Assembly: GCF_002115725.1 (NCBI RefSeq)
Contig: NZ_JFKD01000013.1
Location: forward strand, 1 to 64,000
DNA length: 64,000 nt
Direction: 5' to 3'
Source of the DNA: Marivita cryptomonadis
Lineage (GTDB): Bacteria > Pseudomonadota > Alphaproteobacteria > Rhodobacterales > Rhodobacteraceae
Below, in pieces: positions 43,675 to 51,119 of the stretch; positions within the stretch are counted from its first letter, which is position 1, and each line of letters begins with the position of its first letter. A program made the translations under genes and the position numbers. The notes beneath the pieces are model-generated. The model was given only the letters and a program-made list of their open reading frames with translations. It did no database searches and was not told where the DNA came from.

Positions 43675-46600
43675 ATGAATATCGCGAAATCCTCGATTGA
43701 CCGCCCGATCATCACGTGGCTCATCATGCTGGCTGCCCTGCTGGGGGGCATCTGGGGCTTTTTTGCTTTGGGCCGTTTGGAAGATCCGGCTTTTACCATC
43801 AAGACCGCCGTCGTGGTCACGGAATACCCCGGTGCCAGTGCGCAGCAGGTGGCACGAGAGGTGACGGAGCCTCTGGAATCCGAAATCCAGAAGATGTCGG
43901 AGGTCAAGGAAGTCCGGTCGGTGAACCAGCCCGGTCTGTCACGCATCAGCGTTGATATGAAAGACCAGTATGACGGCGAAGAACTGCCCGAGATCTGGAC
44001 CAAGCTGCGCAACCGGGTGACTGCGGCGCGCCTTCCTTCGGGAACGGGACGGCCGTTTGTGAATGACGGATTCGGGGATGTGTTCGGCATCTATTATGCG
44101 GTGACCGCGCCGGGTTTTTCCGATGCCGAGATTTACGAGCTGTCCACCTTCCTGCGGCGCGAATTGTTGACCGTCGAGGGTGTTGCGGACGTGGCGCTGT
44201 CGGGTGTGCCGAACGAGGTGATCTATGTCGAACCGGACCTTGTTCTAAGCACCAACCTCAACATCCCGCCCACGGCCATTCAAAGCGCGCTCACAACTGC
44301 CAATTCGGTTGTGGATGGTGGGTCGATTCAAGATGTGGATGGGCGCACGCTGATCCAAGGGCCGGATGGGTATGACACGGTGCAAGAGATTGCCGGTCTA
44401 ACCGTTGGCGTCGGTGGTGAGGTTCTTAACCTTTTCGACTTTGCCGATGTGCGTCGCGCCCGCGAGGACACGCCGGACCTGATCATCCGTCATAACGGGG
44501 TCGAGGCGTTTACGCTTGGGATCGCCGGAATCGGGTCCGAGAATATCGTCGATGTGGGCAAGCGCGCGGATGCCAAGCTGGCCGAGTTGGCGCCGCAAAT
44601 TCCCGTGGGGGTCGCGCTGGAGCCGATCTATCAGCAACACGTGGTGGTCGAGGAAGCGTCAAACGCGTTTTTGATCAACCTTGCCATGTCGGTCACCATC
44701 GTTGTGATCGTGCTGGCTTTGTTCATGGGGTGGCGGGCTGCGGTTGTTGTCGGCGTGACTCTGCTTTTGACGGTTGTGGGCACGCTGTTCTTCATGGCGC
44801 TCTTTTCGATCGAGATGGAACGGATTTCCTTGGGTGCGTTGATCATCGCAATGGGGATGCTGGTGGACAACGCCATCGTTGTGGCCGAGGGGATGCAGAT
44901 CGCCATGCGCCGGGGCAAAGACAGCCGCGCGGCGGCGGATGAAGCGGCAAGCAAGACGCAGATCCCGTTGCTTGGGGCGACCGTGATCGGGATCATGGCT
45001 TTTGCGGGCATCGGTCTCAGTCCCGACGCGACGGGGGAATTCCTGTTCTCGTTGTTCGCTGTGATCGGGATTTCCCTGCTGCTTTCATGGGTGCTGGCAC
45101 TGACGGCAACACCGCTGTTGGGGCACTATTTCTTCAAACGCGGTGCTGCGGGAGATGATGATGCCTATGGCGGCCTGATGTTCCGTCTTTACGGGTCGGT
45201 CCTGCGCGGCGCGCTGCGGGCGTGGTGGCTGGTGATCGTCGGTCTGATAGGGATCACGGTTGTCTGCTTCATGCTGTTCGGCCAGATCAAGCAGCAGTTC
45301 TTTCCCGACAGCAACACGCCACTGTTCTTCGTGCATTACAAGCTGGAGCAGGGCGCGTCGATCCACGAGACCTCGCGTGATCTGATGGTATTCGAAGATT
45401 GGCTGGCCGTGCAGGACGACGTGGTGTCGGCCTCTGCCTTTGTCGGGCGCGGTGCGGATCGGTTTATGCTGACCTATCAGGCCGAAGACCCGAACCCGAG
45501 CTATGGCCACATCATCGTGCGGACCAACTCCATCGAGGAGATCGCGCCGCTGATCGAAGAGCTTGAGATGTTCGCGGCCGAAAACCTGCCGCAGGGTGAA
45601 TTCCGCGCCAAGCGTTTGGCCTTTGGCCCCGGTGGTGGTGATCCAATTCAAGTGCGCTTTTCTGGGCCGGATGCGGTGGTGCTGCGCGATTTGGCGGATG
45701 ACGCGATGGCGCGGTTCACGGCGGCGTCGAACAACATCGTCGCGCCGCGCATTGACTGGCGCGAACAAGAGCTGGTGCTCAAGCCGGTTTATGCCACGGA
45801 CCGCGCCCAAGAGGCGGGGATTACCCGCGACGACATCACCACGATTCTGCGATTTGCAACCACGGGCATTGAGTCTGCGGTCTATCGCGAAGGCGACCGA
45901 CAAATCCCCATTGTGTTGCGCGCAGATCCTGAAGCGGGACTCGCGCTGACAGATCACATTGTCTACTCGCAGAATGCGCAGAGCTTTGTGCCGCTGGAGC
46001 AGGTGACAGACGGTCTTTCATTCGAAGCGCAGAACACGCTTCTGATGCGGCGTGACCGGTTGCTCACAATCACAGTCGGCGCCGATGTCGTCAAAGGGTT
46101 GACCGCGGCACAGGTGCAGGCCGAGGTGACCGACACCATCGAGGCAATGGAGATGCCCCCCGGCTACAAGATGGAATGGGGCGGAGAGCTGGAAAGTTCG
46201 TCCGACGCACAGGCCAGCCTTGGGCGGCAATTGCCGATGAGCCTGATCATAATGGTGGTGATTTCCGTGCTCCTGTTCAACGCGCTGCGGCAACCACTGA
46301 TCATCTGGCTGTTGGTGCCCATGTCCGTGAACGGCGTCAGTCTGGCGCTGTTGGGCACCGGGTTTCCGTTCACGTTCACCGCATTGCTGGGGCTGCTGTC
46401 GCTGTCTGGGATGCTGATCAAGAACGGCATTGTTCTGGTGGAAGAGATCGACATCGTGCGCGCCGAAAAGCCGGATCAGGACTTGCAAACGTCCATCGTG
46501 GAGGCCTCGACCTCGCGTCTGCGCCCCGTCGTTCTCGCAGCGGCCACGACCATTCTGGGGATGCTGCCGCTGATCTGGGACGCGTTTTTCCGGTCGATGG

Positions 46601-46716
46601 CGGTGACGATCATGGGCGGTCTTGCCTTTGCATCCGTGCTGACGCTGGTGGCAGCCCCGGTGTTCTACTATGCGTTCTTCAAGCGGGCAGAGGGAACGAC
46701 CTCGCCCGCATCCTAA
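43675..46716 (+). CDS. RND efflux permease (AcrB/HAE-like)
   Basis: A 1013-aa inner-membrane proton-driven pump with the usual duplicated architecture of 12 helices and two large periplasmic loops. Typical features are the RPIITWLIMLAALLGG start and the TM10 lysine in LIKNGIVLVEE. In TM4 the motif reads GMLVDNAIVV (D398, N399), whereas AcrB has two adjacent aspartates; the D-N variant is seen in several RND clades. Substrates are unknown. It forms an operon with the adaptor. Confidence 0.94.
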   Translation: MNIAKSSIDRPIITWLIMLAALLGGIWGFFALGRLEDPAFTIKTAVVVTEYPGASAQQVAREVTEPLESEIQKMSEVKEVRSVNQPGLSRISVDMKDQYDGEELPEIWTKLRNRVTAARLPSGTGRPFVNDGFGDVFGIYYAVTAPGFSDAEIYELSTFLRRELLTVEGVADVALSGVPNEVIYVEPDLVLSTNLNIPPTAIQSALTTANSVVDGGSIQDVDGRTLIQGPDGYDTVQEIAGLTVGVGGEVLNLFDFADVRRAREDTPDLIIRHNGVEAFTLGIAGIGSENIVDVGKRADAKLAELAPQIPVGVALEPIYQQHVVVEEASNAFLINLAMSVTIVVIVLALFMGWRAAVVVGVTLLLTVVGTLFFMALFSIEMERISLGALIIAMGMLVDNAIVVAEGMQIAMRRGKDSRAAADEAASKTQIPLLGATVIGIMAFAGIGLSPDATGEFLFSLFAVIGISLLLSWVLALTATPLLGHYFFKRGAAGDDDAYGGLMFRLYGSVLRGALRAWWLVIVGLIGITVVCFMLFGQIKQQFFPDSNTPLFFVHYKLEQGASIHETSRDLMVFEDWLAVQDDVVSASAFVGRGADRFMLTYQAEDPNPSYGHIIVRTNSIEEIAPLIEELEMFAAENLPQGEFRAKRLAFGPGGGDPIQVRFSGPDAVVLRDLADDAMARFTAASNNIVAPRIDWREQELVLKPVYATDRAQEAGITRDDITTILRFATTGIESAVYREGDRQIPIVLRADPEAGLALTDHIVYSQNAQSFVPLEQVTDGLSFEAQNTLLMRRDRLLTITVGADVVKGLTAAQVQAEVTDTIEAMEMPPGYKMEWGGELESSSDAQASLGRQLPMSLIIMVVISVLLFNALRQPLIIWLLVPMSVNGVSLALLGTGFPFTFTALLGLLSLSGMLIKNGIVLVEEIDIVRAEKPDQDLQTSIVEASTSRLRPVVLAAATTILGMLPLIWDAFFRSMAVTIMGGLAFASVLTLVAAPVFYYAFFKRAEGTTSPAS

Positions 46717-46887
46717 GCGCCGCGCTGCTAGTGTGGGCAGTTTGCCGTCGCGCGGTACGGATGGGGTTGGTATGTGACGGGGCATGCATAAAATTGATTG
46801 CCAAAGAGCCCTTGCAACCACAGAGTGTGGCAGTTCGAGTGTCGTCGCGCTCGGACTGTGTGACCACGCGACGGCTGGAGGTCCCTC

Positions 46888-47760
46888 ATGCGCCAAATCC
46901 TTTATCTTGATAATACAACGATCATCGAGTTGATGCCGACCAGATGGGCTGGCATTTTGGTGGTCAAAGCGACCCGCCTTTACGTGTCAATTCAGGCTTT
47001 GAGCGAATCTGCCAACAATCCCGATGCCTCCATCATCCGCGATACGGACACCGTTTACACCATCATGGAACGGTTCGAACGGAGCGAGTTCACAAAATTT
47101 TATCGGCAATATATTGCAGATGAGTTGGTCTGGTATCGAGGATTTGCAGGGTCGCATTTCAGCTATCCGGAAATGCGCGATGGCAAATTGGTGTCGGAGG
47201 GAGAAGACGATATCCCAACCTACACCATGCAAGGCAAACCGGACACGAGTGTTTTGGGCATGGTGTCGAGTTTCTTTTCTCCACCGAAGAAAACACGCTG
47301 GCTGCCCGGATGTTTTGACGTCGATACCGCCATTACAGCCGGGCATCAAAGCTCCAGCCTTGATCCGCACACACGTCAATTGATGATGCGTCTCGACGTT
47401 CCCTTGACGTTTGTGGCGCGCAGCCCGGCTGGGCGAAACGCCGATGCAAGCATCTGTTGGTTTCACTCTGGCGAACAGGCGATCCGCGGCCCGCTTTATG
47501 GCGGCCAATTTCGGATCTGCCGTGTCATCTGGATGAAGCAGGGAACGCCTGATTACTCAACATGCGACCTGGCCCACCACCAGATCCCGCCCGTCCGACC
47601 TTTTGAGCCTTCCGCAGAACAGATCGACACATGGTGGCGCGCATGCAGCGCATGGGTTGACGCCAATTGGGTTGTTCGACGAGGCTTGACGTTCATGAAA
47701 CTTGACTTGAGCAAGATCGCGTCCGCTTCGGCGAGCACGGGCTCATTGAACTCGATCTGA
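46888..47760 (+). CDS. Hypothetical protein next to tRNA-Thr
   Basis: A 290-aa protein of no family I recognise. It has no signal peptide and no clear transmembrane helix. The second half is rich in tryptophan, histidine and cysteine (ICWFHSGEQAIRGPLYGGQFRICRVIW; TWWRACSAWVDANWVV). A GGAGG element precedes the ATG. It stands alone, downstream of the RND operon and about 115 bp from the tRNA 3' end. Its base composition looks slightly lower in G+C than the neighbours, which would fit acquired DNA, but I see no flanking repeats. Confidence 0.7.
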   Translation: MRQILYLDNTTIIELMPTRWAGILVVKATRLYVSIQALSESANNPDASIIRDTDTVYTIMERFERSEFTKFYRQYIADELVWYRGFAGSHFSYPEMRDGKLVSEGEDDIPTYTMQGKPDTSVLGMVSSFFSPPKKTRWLPGCFDVDTAITAGHQSSSLDPHTRQLMMRLDVPLTFVARSPAGRNADASICWFHSGEQAIRGPLYGGQFRICRVIWMKQGTPDYSTCDLAHHQIPPVRPFEPSAEQIDTWWRACSAWVDANWVVRRGLTFMKLDLSKIASASASTGSLNSI

Positions 47761-47875
47761 TCAAGAACGGGCAGGCACCACACGTGACCAAGAGCGCCGC
47801 TCGCCTGATCACGTATCGGGTACTGATATCAGCATTTCCGGTGCCCTAAGCGCTGGCTATGCGATGTTGGTGAAA

Positions 47876-47951
47876 TGGTGCCCCCACACGGACTCGAACC
47901 GCGGACCTACTGATTACAAATCAGTTGCTCTACCAGCTGAGCTATAGGGGC
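47876..47951 (-). tRNA. tRNA-Thr (anticodon TGT)
   Basis: A 76-nt cloverleaf on the minus strand including encoded CCA. The acceptor stem GCCCCTA pairs with TGGGGGC (one G-U), the D-arm reads GCTCAGCTGGTAGAGC, the anticodon stem CTGAT/ATCAG holds loop TTTGTAA with anticodon TGT, and the T-arm has GGTTCGAACC. The stem pairing and GTTCGA loop are all intact. Confidence 0.97.
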
Positions 47952-48097
47952 TCCGGAGGCGTGATTACTGAGTGTCGCGCGGCTGTGCAAGAGGCAATCT
48001 GGCGAAATTTTGCGATTTCTTTCCGAGGCCGGAACACGGTTTTCTTCGCTGTGTGGGGGCGTATACTGAGCGCGGGCAGCGAGACAAAAGAAAACTG

Positions 48098-48979
48098 ATG
48101 CAGGTCGTCCTTCATACTGGTCTACACGCGACTGACAGCGACAGATTGTTCAAGACACTGTTGCGCAACCGCGATGGCTTCAAGGCTTCGGGTGTCGCGG
48201 TTCCCGGGCCGGGCAAGTACCGGCAGCTGATCTCGGAGATGTTGAACGCTTTGGGGGATGCGCGTCCGGCTCCGGGCAGCCGGGATATTCTTCTCGACAG
48301 TATTCTTGATGATGCGGCAGATCACGTGGACCGGATGATCCTATCGCACGAGAACCTGTTTTCAGTGCCTAAGATCGCCTTTCAGGGAGGGATGGTCTAT
48401 CGCAAGGCCGAGCAGCGGTTGCGTGTTTTGCAAGAGATATTCGCCGGAGATTCGATCGAGATCTTTATTGGCTTGCGCAACCCGGCGACCTTTTTGCCGG
48501 CGCTTCTTGCGGCGACACCGCTGGGAACGCTGTCAGAGGTGTTGCACGGGCTGGACCCGATGCAAATCCGTTGGTCACGGCTGATTGCGCGCATCACCGA
48601 GGCTGTGCCGGGGGTGCCCGTCACGGTATGGTGCGATGAGGACAGCCCACTGGTTTGGGGCGAACTGGTCCGCGAATTCGCGGGATTGGAGCCGACCCAC
48701 CCGATCATTGGGGCCTATTCACGGATGGCCGACATCACGTCGCAGGAAGGCATGACGCGGTTTCGAGCGTATCTGGCCGAGAAACCAGACTTGAACGAAG
48801 TGCAGATTCGCCGCGTCATGGTGGCGTTTCTCGATAAATATGCCGATGCGTCCAAGGTGGAGCATGAATGTGACATTCCCGACTGGGATGCCGATCTGGT
48901 GCAGGACTTGACCGATCAATACGAGGAAGACCTGTTCGAAATCGGTCGTATGCCGAGTGTGACCTTGATCGCGCCGTGA
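48098..48979 (+). CDS. Hypothetical protein (possible sulfotransferase-like)
   Basis: A 293-aa cytoplasmic protein without a signal peptide. The start MQVVLHTGLHATDSDRLFKTLLRN recalls the nucleotide-binding N-terminus of PAPS-dependent sulfotransferase-like proteins (H-x-G-x-H-x-T then a helix), but a full P-loop is not evident, so the family is uncertain. Other blocks are IEIFIGLRNPATFLPALL and VTVWCDEDSPLVWGELVREF. The ATG at 48098 is preceded by AAAAGAAAAC, without a good ribosome site. It reads away from the tRNA. Confidence 0.72.
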   Translation: MQVVLHTGLHATDSDRLFKTLLRNRDGFKASGVAVPGPGKYRQLISEMLNALGDARPAPGSRDILLDSILDDAADHVDRMILSHENLFSVPKIAFQGGMVYRKAEQRLRVLQEIFAGDSIEIFIGLRNPATFLPALLAATPLGTLSEVLHGLDPMQIRWSRLIARITEAVPGVPVTVWCDEDSPLVWGELVREFAGLEPTHPIIGAYSRMADITSQEGMTRFRAYLAEKPDLNEVQIRRVMVAFLDKYADASKVEHECDIPDWDADLVQDLTDQYEEDLFEIGRMPSVTLIAP

Positions 48980-49079
48980 GCGCCATCAGCTCAGGCGTTG
49001 ACTGAAATCCCAGGCGACCATAGGTTGAAAGGATTATTATTACTTCGACCATTTTTTGAGTTTTGCGGTGGGATACGCC

Positions 49080-49667
49080 ATGCAATTTGACGCGAATAAA
49101 CTCGTAACCGTTTTGGACAAGCTGCTTTCCTCTTCCATCCGATACGAAATGCGCGGAATGGTGGGAAAGGTCCGGCCTTTGACAAGAAGAGTTTCTGACA
49201 TCCGACAACTCGATTGTTCCGGTTTTGTCGAATACGTCATCTATCATGGGACGACGGATAACGTGAATCTGCCATCAGGCAGCGTTACCCAGAGAAGCAA
49301 GATCGCGAGCGATGCGTCACATACTGTGGCGGATTACTTGAAAGAGGCGGAGCTGCGGGACGACATCGTCCGGATTGGCTTTCGCGACACGATTGCCAAA
49401 CGTGATGAGACCGGTGCAGTGATGCGGGATTCGGCCGGTAATTCATTGAAGGACCAAGTTGGCCATGTCTGGCTGGTCATCAACGGCAGCACCTATGAGA
49501 GCACGTCTAAAGGCGGGCGTGGCAAAGGGCCTAAGTCTCTGAAATGGGACGAGCGCAAATCCGATGCGGACCACTTTTACAAACTTGGCGCGGCACCGGG
49601 TTTTGGGCGGATACAGCTTGGGCACTGGCTGGAACGTGAGCTCGAGCCTTTGACCAGTCTGTTTTAG
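49080..49667 (+). CDS. NlpC/P60-like cysteine peptidase-type protein without signal peptide
   Basis: A 195-aa protein with the two landmarks of NlpC/P60 (C40) enzymes: the nucleophile motif LDCSGFVEYVIY (about residues 46-57) and GHVWLVINGSTYEST (about 128-142) with the catalytic histidine. The start at 49080 gives MQFDANKLVTVLDKLLSS with no signal peptide, which is unusual for a cell-wall hydrolase. TTG at 49056 would extend it by eight residues. Stand-alone C40 enzymes without leaders can be secretion-system effectors or phage-type lysins; no such genes are in view. Confidence 0.75.
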   Translation: MQFDANKLVTVLDKLLSSSIRYEMRGMVGKVRPLTRRVSDIRQLDCSGFVEYVIYHGTTDNVNLPSGSVTQRSKIASDASHTVADYLKEAELRDDIVRIGFRDTIAKRDETGAVMRDSAGNSLKDQVGHVWLVINGSTYESTSKGGRGKGPKSLKWDERKSDADHFYKLGAAPGFGRIQLGHWLERELEPLTSLF

Positions 49668-49924
49668 GACATTCCCAGCGCCTCTTTGTACATCTCCATC
49701 ACAGCTTCTTCTTCTGCGATGTCATCAGGTTCGCGTTTGCGCAGCGCGATCACCTTACGCATCACCTTGGTGTCGTAGCCGCGTGCTTTGGCTTCGGCCA
49801 TGACCTCTTTCTGCTGGTCGGCAATGTCTTTCTTTTCCGCGTCCAGTCGTTCGATCCGTTCGATGAACTGGCGCAGCTCATCTGCGGTGACGCGGTAGTT
49901 GGCTTCGATTGCGCTGTCGTCCAT
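49664..49924 (-). CDS. GapR-like DNA-binding domain protein (DUF2312/UPF0335)
   Basis: An 86-aa alpha-helical protein of the UPF0335/GapR family, with YRVTADELRQFIERIERLDAEKKDIADQQKEV and AKARGYDTKVMRKVIALRK as the conserved blocks. In Caulobacter, GapR binds overtwisted AT-rich DNA ahead of replication and transcription; small relatives are near-universal in Alphaproteobacteria. Its stop overlaps the NlpC/P60-like stop tail to tail by 4 bp. Confidence 0.93.
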   Translation of the reverse strand: MDDSAIEANYRVTADELRQFIERIERLDAEKKDIADQQKEVMAEAKARGYDTKVMRKVIALRKREPDDIAEEEAVMEMYKEALGMS

Positions 49925-50045
49925 GTCCGGCTCCTGTTCGGTCTGAATGGTGTCGTAGCGGTGCCGGCGCGGGCCTTCAAGGGCTTGTCAGCGGGCGGGG
50001 GATGAATTACCGCCGCGGTGGCAAAGACCAACGCGGGAGCTTATC

Positions 50046-50261
50046 ATGGACATACTGATCTGGTCGGGCGCGGCGCTGTCTTTTGCGGGCCTGTGCGGGC
50101 TGGTCTATTGCATCCTGCGGGTCAACAGGGCGCGCAAGGCGGGCCTCGGCGACGAAGAACTGCGGGATGAGGTCAAAAAGGTGATGCCGATAAACCTCGG
50201 GTCGCTTTTTGTGTCCGTGCTGGGCCTGATGCTGGTTATCGTTGGAATCTTTCTCGGGTGA
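50046..50261 (+). CDS. Small two-helix membrane protein
   Basis: A 71-aa protein with helices at about residues 3-22 and 50-70, separated by a charged stretch (NRARKAGLGDEELRDEVKKV). A GGGAG element precedes the ATG. No named function; similar proteins are common as conserved hypotheticals in Rhodobacterales (from memory). Confidence 0.7.
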   Translation: MDILIWSGAALSFAGLCGLVYCILRVNRARKAGLGDEELRDEVKKVMPINLGSLFVSVLGLMLVIVGIFLG

Positions 50262-50298
50262 TTGACGCGGTGCAGTTGCTTGGCTGAGCGATTGGCGA

Positions 50299-50925
50299 TC
50301 AGACGACCACGTCGACGACTGCCTCTTCGCCCCTGTCCGTCATTGTAAAGGTCATCGAAACCGCGCTTGCTTGGCTGTCGGACAATCGATTGAAGATGCG
50401 GTCGCGGGTGTTGGCAGGATGCCCTTCGATATAGAATTGCGACGTGATGACTTCTGTTTCACCGTCAAAGACCTTGACGTGGATGTGTGGCGTGCGGCCA
50501 GGATACGTCACAGGTTTGATGGTGCGGAATTCGTAGCTGCCATCGGGGCCGGTGATGTCATGGCCAAAGCCCTGAAATGCGGGATCGAAGTCGATGGCCT
50601 GCCGGTCTCCAGTGTGAAGGTACTTTCCGTTCATGTCGCACTGCCAAATCTCAATCCGATGATCCACAAGGGGTTCGCCTGCGCTATTGAGAACCCGGCC
50701 CCTCAGAATAAAGACTTCGCCTCCAGCCTCTCTGACGGACCCAAGGATTTTGACAAGATCATTGTCCACATCGGGACGTCGCATGGCGGGGGTGGGATAA
50801 AACGGCCCTTCGGTCGCGCGCGGTGTCAGATCGGCGGCGAGAGCCGGTTTTGCCAAAGCCGAAAGACCGATCGCACCAAGGATTGTGTGAACAAAGCTTC
50901 GGCGTGAGTGCTGTGGTGACGTCAT
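50299..50925 (-). CDS. Exported intradiol ring-cleavage dioxygenase-like protein
   Basis: A 208-aa non-haem Fe(III) dioxygenase-fold protein with a Tat-type leader (SRRSFVHTILGAIGLSALAKPALA). Core motifs are HRIEIWQCDMNGKYLHTGD, TIKPVTYPGRTPHIHVKVF and SQFYIEGHPANTRD, which contain the Tyr and His iron ligands of protocatechuate 3,4-dioxygenase relatives. Known exported members of this type occur in many bacteria with poorly defined substrates. It stands alone; about 195 bp upstream separate it from the FadB/FadJ-like gene. Confidence 0.87.
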   Translation of the reverse strand: MTSPQHSRRSFVHTILGAIGLSALAKPALAADLTPRATEGPFYPTPAMRRPDVDNDLVKILGSVREAGGEVFILRGRVLNSAGEPLVDHRIEIWQCDMNGKYLHTGDRQAIDFDPAFQGFGHDITGPDGSYEFRTIKPVTYPGRTPHIHVKVFDGETEVITSQFYIEGHPANTRDRIFNRLSDSQASAVSMTFTMTDRGEEAVVDVVV

Positions 50926-51012
50926 GTTTTGATACCTTCGAAAAATTTAACTAAGACCTACACGGCGCGGGACAGTCATTCCGTCTGAACATTTTTGTGA
51001 ACGGAGCGTCCC

Positions 51013-51027
51013 ACCTCGAAACGAGGT
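51013..51027. repeat. Inverted repeat upstream of the dioxygenase gene
   Basis: ACCTCG-AAA-CGAGGT forms a perfect 6-bp stem with a 3-nt loop. It lies 88 bp upstream of the dioxygenase start and 93 bp downstream of the FadB/FadJ-like stop. The T-run (CTTTTT) is on the plus-strand side, so it does not terminate either minus-strand gene. Possibly an operator. Confidence 0.35.
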
Positions 51028-51119
51028 AATGTCTTTTTCACAAGACCCAAAAGGAAGGGATAAATAATCTGCCTTTCGGCGGAGAAACGCCACTTACAGC
51101 GTCGTGAGTCCTGCACGCC

